From the NCBI GenBank assembly GCA_964631125.1, contig CAZVYN010000045.1, forward strand, positions 1 to 33,706: DNA of 33,706 nucleotides, given 5' to 3'. The position numbers and the translations under genes were made by a program. Source of the stretch: CAZVYN01 sp964631125. GTDB taxonomy: Bacteria; Eisenbacteria; RBG-16-71-46; CAIMUX01. Below, piece after piece: positions 7,337-15,573 of the stretch. The notes below the pieces were generated by a model. It was not told where the DNA came from and ran no database searches. It saw only the letters and a program-made list of their open reading frames with translations. Positions within the stretch are counted from its first letter, which is position 1. The number at the start of each line of letters is the position of its first letter.

Positions 7337-9213
7337 TGACTCCGTCCGAAGCGGCGATCCAGATCTTCCATCGACACCGTGACGAAGGTCGGGCGGCCAT
7401 GCGGATCGCCGTGCGGCGTCTGCGTGGCGAAGAGTCGATCGATGAGGAAGTTCATCTCTTCGAGGCCGAGCGATTGGCCGCTCTTGATCGCGCTGCGACA
7501 GGCGAAACTCGCCGCCAATTGTCGCCGTCGCTCTTCACCGTTGCGGGTCGGGCGGTGCGAGAGCTCCGAGAGGACGTCGCGGAAGAACCCTTCGGGATCA
7601 CTGCCCCAGAGCGAAGGCACTCCACGCAGGAGGACCGACCGTCCGCCGAAGTCGTCGGCTTCGATCCCGAGTCGCGAGAGATCCGCCGACTGCGCGCTGA
7701 AGACCTCCCACTCCTGCGGATCGAGCGCGATCACCTTGGGGAAGAGCAGGAGCTGCGTCGGCGCGGGTCGAGCGTCCAGGTTTTCCAGCGCCTCTTCGTA
7801 GAGCACTCGTTCGTGCGCGGCGTGTTGGTCCACGATGAGCATTCCCTGTCGCGTCTGCGCGAGCAGGTACCGCTCGTGCAGTTGCCAGACTGGCGCGAGT
7901 CCGCCGGGCGCCGCAGCCGCTGTCGCAACCGTCGACGGGGAGTCGACGCCGTCCCCCCGAGCAGGCCGATCCGTTGGCGCCGCTTCGGTCGGCGTGGCGG
8001 CGTTAGAGCCGAAGAGAAGCGGCCAGCTCTCTTCGTGGGTCCGGGTCCAGGTCACATCGGGACGGTCATGGGCGCCCGCGTTCCCCCTCGGCGCGCCGGA
8101 TGCGGAGACGACCCGCGCGCCGCCGACATCGTCGGGATCGAGCGACCAACTCGGAACCAGCGACCCGAGCGCCTGCCGCGTGGCGCGCGACATGTCGCCG
8201 AAGAGGAACGACTCGTCGAAGAAGCGCACCTCGCGCTTCGTCGGGTGCACGTTCACGTCGATGCGTGAGGGGTCCGATTCGAGCAAGAGCGCCGCGAACG
8301 GCTGCCGCATCGCGGGCAAGAGATCTCCGAACCCTTGGCGGAGCGCGGCGCCGACCCAAGAGGCGCTGACCCACCGACGATTGACCAGGAGCGTCTGTGG
8401 CGCGGCGCCGGGGCGCGCCAACTCCGGCACGCCGACGAATCCGGAGATCCGTCCTCGCGGGGTCAAGTGGTCGAGCGGCAGCAGCCGCTCGACGATCTCC
8501 GGCCCATGGATCTGCGCCAGCCGAGCGAGGAGATCGTTGGCGACCGCCAGATCCAGCAACGCGCGATCGTGCTGCGAGAGCCTGAACGCGACCTCCGGAT
8601 ACGCCAACGAAAGCGCCGCCAGCAACCGCGCGATCACCCGCATCTCTCCCGTCGGCGTCTTGAGGAAGCGTTTGCGCACCGGGGAATTGAAGAAGAGCTG
8701 TTCGACCCGAACGCTGGTCCCGCGCGGGCGAGCGATCGGCGTCAGCTCGCGGCGGTCGCCCCCCTCGACGACGACGCGCAGCCCTCCGTCCGTCGAGCCG
8801 GCGGAGGTTCGGATCTCCAACCGTGAGACGCGGCCGATCGAGGCGAGCGCCTCGCCGCGGAAGCCGAGCGTCGCGACCCGCAGCAGATCTTCCTCGGCGC
8901 GCAGCTTGCTCGTGGCGTGCGGCTCGAGCGAGAGCAGCAGATCCTCGCGGCCCATTCCGACCCCGTCGTCGCTCACCTCGAGCCACGCGTCGGGCCGCTC
9001 TCCGATCGCGACCTCGATCCGGCGAGCTCCGGCGTCGAGGGCGTTCTCGACCAACTCCTTCACGACCGAGGCGGGTCGCAGGATCATCTCGCCTGCGGCG
9101 ATCTTCGCGACGACTCCCGGGTCGAGACGAGCGACGCGCGGGCGCGACGGAGCCTCGGGCGGGGCCGCTGCCGATTCTCCGTCGGCGAGATAGATGGGGT
9201 TGGAATCAGGCAT
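7333..9213 (-). CDS. mutL: DNA mismatch repair protein MutL
   Basis: Mismatch-repair ATPase and endonuclease, 626 residues. The N-terminal GHKL ATPase has VKELVENALDAG (near 51-62), DDGVGM (82-87) and GFRGEALASIG (117-127). The C-terminal dimerisation domain carries the endonuclease motif DQHAAHERVLYE from Asp462, and ACR with Cys572. The usual CPHGRP reads DPHGRP here (Asp603, His605). A variable Pro/Ala/Thr-rich linker joins the two halves. ATG 9213 gives about 27 residues before the conserved ARLDPGVVAKIAAGE. The frame is open further upstream to 9645, but that part is antisense to nothing recognisable and overlaps the GT9 gene in another frame. mutL follows the GT9 gene by 13 nt and overlaps miaA; mutL-miaA adjacency is common. 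Confidence 0.96.
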   Translation of the reverse strand: MPDSNPIYLADGESAAAPPEAPSRPRVARLDPGVVAKIAAGEMILRPASVVKELVENALDAGARRIEVAIGERPDAWLEVSDDGVGMGREDLLLSLEPHATSKLRAEEDLLRVATLGFRGEALASIGRVSRLEIRTSAGSTDGGLRVVVEGGDRRELTPIARPRGTSVRVEQLFFNSPVRKRFLKTPTGEMRVIARLLAALSLAYPEVAFRLSQHDRALLDLAVANDLLARLAQIHGPEIVERLLPLDHLTPRGRISGFVGVPELARPGAAPQTLLVNRRWVSASWVGAALRQGFGDLLPAMRQPFAALLLESDPSRIDVNVHPTKREVRFFDESFLFGDMSRATRQALGSLVPSWSLDPDDVGGARVVSASGAPRGNAGAHDRPDVTWTRTHEESWPLLFGSNAATPTEAAPTDRPARGDGVDSPSTVATAAAAPGGLAPVWQLHERYLLAQTRQGMLIVDQHAAHERVLYEEALENLDARPAPTQLLLFPKVIALDPQEWEVFSAQSADLSRLGIEADDFGGRSVLLRGVPSLWGSDPEGFFRDVLSELSHRPTRNGEERRRQLAASFACRSAIKSGQSLGLEEMNFLIDRLFATQTPHGDPHGRPTFVTVSMEDLDRRFGRSH

Positions 9214-9226
9214 GGCGCTCGGCACT

Positions 9227-10237
9227 CTACGACACGCGGTCTCGACTGGGCGAGGCCTCCCCTTCCGGCGCCGCGAGCAGCGCCCGCACGGCGTCGCGCA
9301 TCTGCGAAACGTCGAGATCGAGGCACGCCCAGTGACCCAGCCAGCAGCGATCTCGCCCGTGGACCCCGCAGGGTCGACAAGAGAGGTCGGTGCGCGCGAG
9401 CAGGCGCGATGACGAGCCGACCGGCGCGAATCCGAGCGCCGGGACCGACGAACCGAAGAGGGCGACGACCGGGGTCCCCACGGCGGAGGCGAGGTGCATC
9501 GGCCCGGAGTCGTTGGCGACGACAACTCGGCACGCGGCAAGGGCGGCGACGAGCGCACGAAGCCCGAGTCGGTGCACGAAGGCGGAGCCGTCGAACGCAG
9601 GCGCTGGGTCAGCGGACGCGAGGAAGAGGTGCGCCTCGACGCCATCGGCCTCTAGCTTCCGGGCGAGTTCGGAGAAACGCTCGAACGGGATGCGCTTGCT
9701 CCGCCGCGACGCTCCGGCCAGCAGGGCGACACGGGGCGAACCGGCGGGCCGCGCCAACGCAGGCGCCTCGCGAGCGAGCGCCTCGAGCATGGCGGGTGTG
9801 ACCGAGACGCGCGGCGCGAGCGACTCCGGCGAACGATGGGCCGTGTCGAGGCCGGCGGTCCGGGCGTAGCGCAAGAGGACATGCGGAATGGCGGGGCGCG
9901 GGAATCGGTCCCCCCAGACGACCACCCATCGTCGAGCGGCCGACCACCCGGCGAGATGCCGGGTCGGTCCGAGGCGTCGCGCCAGCGCACGCGAACCGAT
10001 GTTCCCTTGCAGGTCGATCACTCGGGCCCAGCTGCGACCCGAATCGGCCGCGGCGGTCAGCTCGTCGCGCGTCCAGATGCGCGCGACCGAGTCGAGTCCT
10101 TCGAAGAGAGCGCTCCACGGCGCGTCGACGCCGACCTCGATCGGTTCGCCGTCGACCTCTGCGAGCGCCCGCGCGATGCCGGTGGCGAGGACGACATCGC
10201 CGAAGGAATGGAATCTGAGGAGGAGAGTTCGCGCCAC
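9227..10237 (-). CDS. Glycosyltransferase family 9 (heptosyltransferase-like)
   Basis: A 336-residue inner-membrane-associated transferase of the ADP-heptose:LPS heptosyltransferase family. It starts MARTLLLRFHSFGDVVLATG, the family N-terminus. The C-terminal sugar-nucleotide site reads VVANDSGPMHLASAVGTP, and the family Cys-rich patch CRPCGVHGRDRCWLGHWACL is present. GTG 10237 was chosen because the family N-terminus begins there and the upstream gene ends 13 nt before it. It probably adds heptose or a related sugar to the LPS core. The donor and acceptor cannot be read from sequence. It is separated from the lipid A genes by the nadB unit. Confidence 0.87.
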   Translation of the reverse strand: MARTLLLRFHSFGDVVLATGIARALAEVDGEPIEVGVDAPWSALFEGLDSVARIWTRDELTAAADSGRSWARVIDLQGNIGSRALARRLGPTRHLAGWSAARRWVVVWGDRFPRPAIPHVLLRYARTAGLDTAHRSPESLAPRVSVTPAMLEALAREAPALARPAGSPRVALLAGASRRSKRIPFERFSELARKLEADGVEAHLFLASADPAPAFDGSAFVHRLGLRALVAALAACRVVVANDSGPMHLASAVGTPVVALFGSSVPALGFAPVGSSSRLLARTDLSCRPCGVHGRDRCWLGHWACLDLDVSQMRDAVRALLAAPEGEASPSRDRVS

Positions 10238-10250
10238 CCGACTCGGCTCG

Positions 10251-10634
10251 TCACCAGCGATATTCTTCGACGAACGCCTGTCGGAAGTCGTAGCCCTCAC
10301 GGAAATCGTCGACGGTGTCGTTCTCGGTCTTGTGCAGGATGTCGGCCTCGACCATCGTGAAGACGAGCCGACCGAGGTCTTCGGATTCGTGGATGCCCCA
10401 ATGTCCGAGGACCTCACACGCCATCGGACCGAACTCGTCGCGCGCCAAACGGAGGTTGCCGGCGAGCAACTCGTGGCCGGTGACATGCCCGTTGCGGCCC
10501 AATCGCTCGCGCGTCGCTTCGAGCACGCGGAGGACCCAGACGTACGCCTCGACGCGAAACCGCGCGCTCTCGGCGGCGAGTTGCTCGATCCGACCGAGGA
10601 GGTCGCCTTCGTCCGGCGCTTCTTCCGCGCTCAC
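10251..10634 (-). CDS. Minf_1886 family protein (function unknown)
   Basis: A 127-residue acidic, soluble protein without signal peptide or membrane segment. It matches by eye the family known from Verrucomicrobia, Planctomycetes and related phyla (Minf_1886/TIGR04138). The conserved elements are RFRVEAYVWVLRVLE, HVTGHELLAG, FGPMACEVLGHWGIHESEDLG, VFTMVEADILHKTENDT and a C-terminal DFREGYDFRQAF. No catalytic motif is known to me. The GTG start overlaps the nadB stop in a GTGA arrangement and the stop precedes the GT9 gene by 13 nt, so it is co-expressed with nadB. Family identity is recalled, not searched. Confidence 0.82.
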   Translation of the reverse strand: MSAEEAPDEGDLLGRIEQLAAESARFRVEAYVWVLRVLEATRERLGRNGHVTGHELLAGNLRLARDEFGPMACEVLGHWGIHESEDLGRLVFTMVEADILHKTENDTVDDFREGYDFRQAFVEEYRW

Positions 10635-12301
10635 GCGGCGCCTCCGACGGCGAGTGGACGAAGCGCGTTGGTCGGCGAGAGGATCGTGTCGGCTCCGAAA
10701 CTGACATCGTCGCGAGCGGGATGGTCCTCGTTGTAGTGCAGCCCGCGCGACTCCAACCGTCGGCGCGCCGATTCGACGATGAGTTCGGCCACGAGCGCCA
10801 GATTCCGCAGTTCGATCAGATCACGATCCAAGACGAAGTCCCAATAGTAGCTCTCGATGCTCTTGCGGAAGATCTCGATGTAGCGAGCGGCGAGAGAGAG
10901 CCGGTAGTCATTGCGCATGATGCCGACGAGATCCCACATCACCTTGCGCATGATCTCCCAGTGTGCGTCGATCAGCACCGTCTCTCGCGGCAAGGTGGCG
11001 TTGCTCGCGTCCCAGGGCGGCAGGTCGGGGACGTGGGCGAAGTCAGCGATGTCTCTCAGCGCGGCGGCGGCGGAGCGTTCCCCCATCACGGCCGCTTCCA
11101 GAAGTGAATTGCTCGCCAGTCGATTGGCGCCGTGCAGGCCGGTGAAGGCCACCTCTCCGGCCGCGTAGAGTCCGGGCAACTCCGTGTGGCCGTCGAGGTC
11201 GCTGACCACGCCGCCGCACTGATAGTGCGCCGCCGGGACGACCGGGATCGGTTGCACGGTGATGTCGATCCCGAGCTTCGCGAGCGTGGCGTAGATCGTC
11301 GGAAACTCTCGCCGGATCTTCTCCGCCGGGAGATGTTCGAGATGGAGGTGCACGCAGCGGTCGCCGCGTCGCTTCATCACCCGGTCGATGGCGCGAGCGA
11401 CCACGTCGCGCGGCGCGAGATCTCCGAGCGGATGATCGATCTCCAGCCGATCGCCGGAAATCGTCGTCAGGTAGGCGCCTTCGCCCCGAACCGCCTCGGT
11501 GATGAGGAAGTCCTTCGCCTCCGGATGGTAGAGACAGGTCGGATGGAACTGGACGAACTCGAGGTTCGCCACGCGACAGCCGGCCCGCCACGCCATCGCC
11601 AATCCGTCGCCGGTGGCGACGTCGGAGTTGGTCGTGTAGCGGTAGACCTTCCCGCTTCCACCGGTCGCGAGCAGCGTAACTTTGGCCGCGATCGGCGCGA
11701 TTCGCCGCTCCCGCGTGTCGAGGACGTACGCGCCCAGACACCGTGTCCCCGAGTCGGCGCCGTGAACGAGACGGTGCTCGAGGATGAGATCGACCGCGCA
11801 GTGATGCGGCAACACGCGGATGTTGGGATGCCGCGTGACCGCGGCGACCAGCCCCTCCATGATCTGACGACCGGTGGCGTCGCGCGCGTGGAGAATCCGA
11901 CGCTGCGAGTGTCCGCCTTCCCGGTGCAGATCGTAGGCGCCGTCGTCGTGGCGTTCGAAGGGGATGCCGAGCGCGACCAGCCGCGCCACCGCCTCACGCG
12001 CCCCCCCCACGATCATCTCGACCGTGGCTCGTTTCGAGAGTCCGACCCCGCACTCGAGCGTGTCGGCGATGTGCGCCGACGCGCTGTCCTCGGGGCCGAG
12101 CGCCGCCGCGATTCCGCCTTGGGCGTACGAGGTGTTTCCTTCCAGCAACTCTCGCTTGGCGACGACCGTGACGGGTCCCAGCCGAGCGACCGACAGAGCG
12201 AAGGTGAGGCCCGCCAGACCCGATCCGAGCACGAGGAAGTCGCTGGCGGGGGGCTTGGGCTCGGCGTTGGCGTCCATAGGGTTATCCAGGTCGACGTCCA
12301 T
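10631..12301 (-). CDS. nadB: L-aspartate oxidase
   Basis: FAD-dependent oxidation of L-aspartate to iminoaspartate, the first step of de novo NAD synthesis. The FAD-binding motif reads LVLGSGLAGLTFALSVA near residue 23. ELLEGNTSYAQGGIAAAL and the substrate-loop LEFVQFHPTCLYHP follow, with the catalytic-Arg region VRGEGAYL and later GGVVSDLDGHTELPGLYAAGEVAFTGLHGANRLASNS (quoted here in pieces of the family pattern). The C-terminal helical domain includes SARRRLESRGLHYNEDHP. Two starts are possible: ATG 12301 (556 residues, leader about 15 nt) or ATG 12277 (548 residues). Neither has a clear ribosome-binding site. The quinolinate synthase and NadC genes are not in the window. Confidence 0.95.
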   Translation of the reverse strand: MDVDLDNPMDANAEPKPPASDFLVLGSGLAGLTFALSVARLGPVTVVAKRELLEGNTSYAQGGIAAALGPEDSASAHIADTLECGVGLSKRATVEMIVGGAREAVARLVALGIPFERHDDGAYDLHREGGHSQRRILHARDATGRQIMEGLVAAVTRHPNIRVLPHHCAVDLILEHRLVHGADSGTRCLGAYVLDTRERRIAPIAAKVTLLATGGSGKVYRYTTNSDVATGDGLAMAWRAGCRVANLEFVQFHPTCLYHPEAKDFLITEAVRGEGAYLTTISGDRLEIDHPLGDLAPRDVVARAIDRVMKRRGDRCVHLHLEHLPAEKIRREFPTIYATLAKLGIDITVQPIPVVPAAHYQCGGVVSDLDGHTELPGLYAAGEVAFTGLHGANRLASNSLLEAAVMGERSAAAALRDIADFAHVPDLPPWDASNATLPRETVLIDAHWEIMRKVMWDLVGIMRNDYRLSLAARYIEIFRKSIESYYWDFVLDRDLIELRNLALVAELIVESARRRLESRGLHYNEDHPARDDVSFGADTILSPTNALRPLAVGGAA

Positions 12302-12322
12302 ATCGAAGAAAACGTTCAGCGC

Positions 12323-12351
12323 AGTATAGGGAGGGCCGATAGAGAACCCAA
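12323..12351 (-). promoter_or_regulatory. Predicted sigma70-type promoter of nadB unit
   Basis: On the minus strand, TTGGGT (12351-12346) and TATACT (12328-12323) are separated by 17 bp. The -10 differs from consensus at one position. The predicted start lies near 12316, about 15 nt before ATG 12301. This is the only convincing protein-gene promoter I see in the window. Confidence 0.65.
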
Positions 12352-12394
12352 CGGAAATGCCCCGCCCCGCCGGCCTCGGCGCGGCGTCGGGTGG

Positions 12395-12445
12395 CCCTGT
12401 GGAACGACGTGTCACCGACACGGCCGGCTCCCGGGGCACACAGGG
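12395..12445. repeat. Inverted repeat in the nadB/lipoprotein divergent region
   Basis: CCCTGTG at 12395-12401 is matched by CACAGGG at 12439-12445. Inside it, GTGTC and GACAC (12410-12422) form a smaller hairpin. The structure sits in the leader of the plus-strand lipoprotein gene, about 20 nt before its start, and upstream of the nadB promoter. It could be an operator or an mRNA structure; there is no direct evidence for either. Confidence 0.4.
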
Positions 12446-12464
12446 TTCGGTCTGGAGGGATGAG

Positions 12465-13049
12465 ATGCACTCGAGCTCGCTGATCCACCGCTCGCCCACG
12501 CGCGCGGCCGGTCTCATCTTCGCCGGCCTCTTCGGCCTGCTCGCCGGAGCAGGCTGCAGCGACGACGAAGCGCCGCGCAACGTCGTCACGGTCACGTCGA
12601 TCAACGCCAACGGAGCGCTCAACAGCGACATCTACAACAACGGTCGGGATGATGTGCCGGGAACGCTCGACGACTTCGTAGTCGAAGACGAAGTCGAGGT
12701 GCGCCTGACCTCCGATGCGCATGACGACGCGCTGTTCCTCTTCCCTGGGATGCCCTTCGGGTCGGTCGTGTTCGATCGCTACGAGGTCGTCTTCGAGAGC
12801 GAAGAAGAGATCCCCACCGTTCGCGGCGCCCTCGGTTGGCGTGTCGAGGCCAACTCCGTCTTCACCGGATCGCTCACCATCGTGCCGTACGGCGTGAAGA
12901 TCCAGCCTCCGCTCTCGTCGCTCGTCAACGGCGGCGAATTGCAGGCGACCGCCAAGATCACGTTCTTCGGGGTCGAGCAGACCTCGAAGGATGCGGTGAC
13001 CGCCACCGCCGTCCTCCCGGTCTTCTTTGCGAACTGGGGCGATCTGTAG
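12465..13049 (+). CDS. Orphan lipoprotein, function unknown
   Basis: The only plus-strand gene, 194 residues. ATG 12465 is preceded by GGAGG with 6 nt spacing. The N-terminus is basic (RSPTRAAG), then hydrophobic (LIFAGLFGLLAGAGC), ending in a Cys near residue 31 that fits lipidation, although the -3 position of the lipobox is Gly rather than Leu. The mature part begins CSDDEAPRN and is acidic and beta-rich. It carries an Asp/Gly-rich stretch, NNGRDDVPGTLDDF, and alternating hydrophobic strands such as DRYEVVFESEE and GSLTIVPYGVKI, suggesting a small beta-sandwich. I do not recognise the family well enough to assign a function. Export and outer-membrane sorting by the LolCD system encoded nearby is plausible. 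Confidence 0.8.
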   Translation: MHSSSLIHRSPTRAAGLIFAGLFGLLAGAGCSDDEAPRNVVTVTSINANGALNSDIYNNGRDDVPGTLDDFVVEDEVEVRLTSDAHDDALFLFPGMPFGSVVFDRYEVVFESEEEIPTVRGALGWRVEANSVFTGSLTIVPYGVKIQPPLSSLVNGGELQATAKITFFGVEQTSKDAVTATAVLPVFFANWGDL

Positions 13050-13072
13050 CCACGAGATTCGATGCATCGCCT

Positions 13073-13090
13073 CTCGAGCCAACGCTCGAG
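13073..13090. repeat. Perfect 7-bp hairpin between convergent genes
   Basis: CTCGAGC and GCTCGAG flank a 4-nt loop, 23 nt after the lipoprotein stop. There is no T-tract on either strand, so it may help termination only together with the neighbouring hairpin at 13108-13133. Confidence 0.45.
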
Positions 13091-13107
13091 GACGCGATCT
13101 AGCCGAG

Positions 13108-13136
13108 GCCGTTCCTACTTTCGTAGGAGCGGCTTT
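13108..13136 (+). terminator. Hairpin terminating the lipoprotein transcript
   Basis: An 11-bp stem with one G-U pair (13108-13118 with 13123-13133) closes a TTTC loop and is followed on the plus strand by a short T run. The stem contains the last codons and stop of lpxK on the other strand. It lies between two convergent genes, so it probably insulates both, but the T-tract is weak. Confidence 0.55.
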
Positions 13137-14224
13137 CGCACTTCCAGGAGCTTCGCGAGGAGCGCATCCCATCGCGCGTCGGCGTCGCCTTCGTTCCAGC
13201 GGAGCGTCTGCTCGATCACGGAGAGTCGCGACCACGGGAGCTGGAGACGCTCCAGCCGGATCCAGTCCTTCTCCGTCGTGAGCCAGAGCGCGCCGCGATC
13301 CTCGGTCAGCAGCGGTTCGATCTCCTCGCGGCGAAACGCGTGGTGATCGGGAAAGCGATGCATCACTTGCGGCTCGATCCCGAGTTGCTCGACGGCCGAA
13401 CTGACCCTCTCGGGATGCGCGATGCCGACGATCACGCTCGCCGCCTCGCCGACCCGCGCCGCTTCGCCACAGATGGCACGGAGGCTGAATTCGCCTCGCC
13501 AAGAGAGCGGTGGAACGCGCGCGGGCGAGGAGATAGCTGCGCTCGACGAACTCGACGCACTCGACGCGCGCGGCGCGCCCGCCAGCACGATCAGGTCGGC
13601 GCGTGAGAGCGCGCTCAGCGGTTCTCTCAGGGGACCACGCGGCAGCAGTCGGCCGTTGCCGATCGGCCGCGCGGCGTCCAACGTGACGATGTCCAGGTCC
13701 CGCGCTATCGCCCAGTGCTGGAAGCCGTCGTCGAGCACGAGCACGTCCGCGCCGGCGGCGACGGCCGCTCGCGCCGCGTCTCGCTTGCTGGCGGCGACCC
13801 AGACTCCCGCGAAGCGAGGCAGCTCGGCGGCCGCGCGCGCGAGCCAGAGTGGTTCGTCGCCCGGGAACGGCGCCGTCAATAAGGCGCCGGCGGAATCGAC
13901 CCGTTGCGCAACCTTCGCTGCGCCGCCATAGCCGCGCGTGACGATGGCAGGGTGCGCTCCCAGGCGCGCCAAGCGTCGCGTCAATTCGAGGACGAGCGGA
14001 GTCTTGCCGGTTCCGCCCACCTCCAACGAGCCGATCGAGACGACCGGGACCGAGAGTCTCTCGCCGCGACGAAGGCCGAGTTGGTAGACGAGAGCGCGCC
14101 CTCGGCGAGCCAGATCGAAGAGAGCGGACGCGCCGACGAATGCGGCCGCCGCCAGTTGCTCGGCCGCACCTCGCGGCGGTTCATCCCAGAGACGTTCGAC
14201 CAAGGTGCGTAGCCGCGAACTCAT
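13115..14224 (-). CDS. lpxK: Tetraacyldisaccharide 4'-kinase
   Basis: Phosphorylates the 4' position of the lipid A disaccharide at the inner membrane. The protein has 369 residues, longer than the usual 325-350. The P-loop region GSLEVGGTGKTP lies at about 66-76. VTRGYGG, VLVLDDGFQHW and NGRLLPRGPLREP are family motifs, as is the C-terminal TTEKDWIRL. Extra length comes partly from a serine-rich linker (RASSASSSSSAAISS near 220), encoded by 9-bp repeats. The ATG overlaps the waaA stop by 4 nt. The last codons form one arm of the convergent terminator. It is the final gene of the lipid A array. Confidence 0.95.
   Translation of the reverse strand: MSSRLRTLVERLWDEPPRGAAEQLAAAAFVGASALFDLARRGRALVYQLGLRRGERLSVPVVSIGSLEVGGTGKTPLVLELTRRLARLGAHPAIVTRGYGGAAKVAQRVDSAGALLTAPFPGDEPLWLARAAAELPRFAGVWVAASKRDAARAAVAAGADVLVLDDGFQHWAIARDLDIVTLDAARPIGNGRLLPRGPLREPLSALSRADLIVLAGAPRASSASSSSSAAISSPARVPPLSWRGEFSLRAICGEAARVGEAASVIVGIAHPERVSSAVEQLGIEPQVMHRFPDHHAFRREEIEPLLTEDRGALWLTTEKDWIRLERLQLPWSRLSVIEQTLRWNEGDADARWDALLAKLLEVRKPLLRK
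13542..13568. repeat. Three 9-bp tandem units inside lpxK
   Basis: CTCGACGAA, CTCGACGCA and CTCGACGCG follow one another. On the minus strand they encode the Ser/Ala-rich linker of LpxK. The unit keeps the reading frame. Confidence 0.8.
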
Positions 14225-15573
14225 GGCGCCGACCCATCGCCGCGGAACTGCGGCAGCGCCGAGAGCAATTGCAGTGTCCGTGCGGCGCCGAGTGCGGCCC
14301 TCCGCGCCGTCTCCCCCGCCGCGAGCGCCGCGGTCGTTCTTTCTCCGATGTCATCCATTCGCTCCAGCCATCTCGCGACCGCGTCCGCATCGAGCGTTCG
14401 CGTAGCGCCGCCGCTCTCGACCAGCGCATCGGCCAGGTCGCTCACGTTTTCCGTCGACACGCCGAAGCAGAGCGGCGTGGACCAGCGCGCCGCTTCGAAG
14501 AGATTGTGACCGCCGATCGGGACGAACGTGCCGCCGACCGTCGCGACATCGGCCAGCGCATACCAACTGGGCAACTGTCCGTGCAGATCGAGATACAAGA
14601 CGCGCGGACCGGATGCGAACTCCGTGCGCACTCGCCGCACCCAGTTCTCTCGCGCGTTCGTCTCTTCCAATTCCAGCGGCGTCGGCAGCACGAGAGCGCT
14701 TTCGCTCGCCCGTCGGAACTCGACCTCGCGCTTCGCCAGGGACTCCGACCAGTGCGCCCGCTCCCGAAGATGACGCGGCGCGACGATGACGAAGTCGCGA
14801 GTGCGACGAGCCACGACATCGAGGAGCGCCTCTTCTCCCAGGCGCAGGCTCCCCACGACCCAGATCCTCTCACTCTCGACTGCGCGGTGCGGCGGCAGCA
14901 CCCGTCCACGGTGCTTCAGATTGCCCGTGACCGAGCCCGGGGCGAGACCGAGTCGATCCAGCCGTTCGAGATCGAGCGCCGTCTGCGCCCCCACGACGGC
15001 GGCGCCCCCTTCGAACAGTGCTCGAACAAGCGGCAGGAAACGGCTCATACGTCGCCAGTTACGTTCCGAGATGCGGGCGCTGACGATCGCCGCCGGCACG
15101 CCCGCTCGCCGCGCCTGAGCCATCCATCCCGGCCACAGCTCGGTCTCGATCAGCACGAGCGCCCGTGGTTTCACGCGACACCAAAAGGCGAGTCGGGTCG
15201 GCCAAGTATCCAGTGGAGCGGTTTGCGGCGCGTAGGCGCTCGGGACGGTCCCCGCCGCGCGACGGCGGGCGGCAGAGGAGAGCGTCGTCACGACCACCGG
15301 CGGTCGGAGGGCCTCAGGCATTGCCTCTAGGAGGGCCTGCGCAGCGTCGAGTTCGCCCAGAGATGCCGCGTGGATCCAGAGGGGCCGGCGCCCGTTCGCC
15401 GCAGGCTCGGGCCGCGGGCCGAAGCCGAAACGCTCTCGCACCTCACCGGGATGTCGGAGGGCGCGCGCCAACCAGATCGGGAGCGAGACCAGGAGCAGGA
15501 GCAGCGCGCCGAGTTCGTACACGAAGAGCACGGGTCCCCTCCAGCGCGCGGCGCGCCGGCCCCCGCCGCTCAC
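14221..15573 (-). CDS. waaA: 3-deoxy-D-manno-octulosonic acid transferase
   Basis: GT30 enzyme adding Kdo to the lipid A precursor on the cytoplasmic face of the inner membrane. At 450 residues it is close to family length. An N-terminal membrane anchor lies near 15-36 (FVYELGALLLLLVSLPIW). The catalytic Glu is in HAASLGELDA (Glu74). Further motifs are LIETELWPGW, SARISERNWRR, TGNLKHRG and the C-terminal VGGTFVPIGGHNLFEAARW. GTG 15573 overlaps the DUF374 stop in GTGA. Here waaA lies before lpxK, so Kdo transfer and 4'-phosphorylation are made together. Confidence 0.95.
   Translation of the reverse strand: MSGGGRRAARWRGPVLFVYELGALLLLLVSLPIWLARALRHPGEVRERFGFGPRPEPAANGRRPLWIHAASLGELDAAQALLEAMPEALRPPVVVTTLSSAARRRAAGTVPSAYAPQTAPLDTWPTRLAFWCRVKPRALVLIETELWPGWMAQARRAGVPAAIVSARISERNWRRMSRFLPLVRALFEGGAAVVGAQTALDLERLDRLGLAPGSVTGNLKHRGRVLPPHRAVESERIWVVGSLRLGEEALLDVVARRTRDFVIVAPRHLRERAHWSESLAKREVEFRRASESALVLPTPLELEETNARENWVRRVRTEFASGPRVLYLDLHGQLPSWYALADVATVGGTFVPIGGHNLFEAARWSTPLCFGVSTENVSDLADALVESGGATRTLDADAVARWLERMDDIGERTTAALAAGETARRAALGAARTLQLLSALPQFRGDGSAP

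Noticed and set aside
6453..7400. 315-codon minus-strand frame in the miaA region
   Set aside because: It is out of frame with the MiaA P-loop and later motifs; it is a shadow of miaA.
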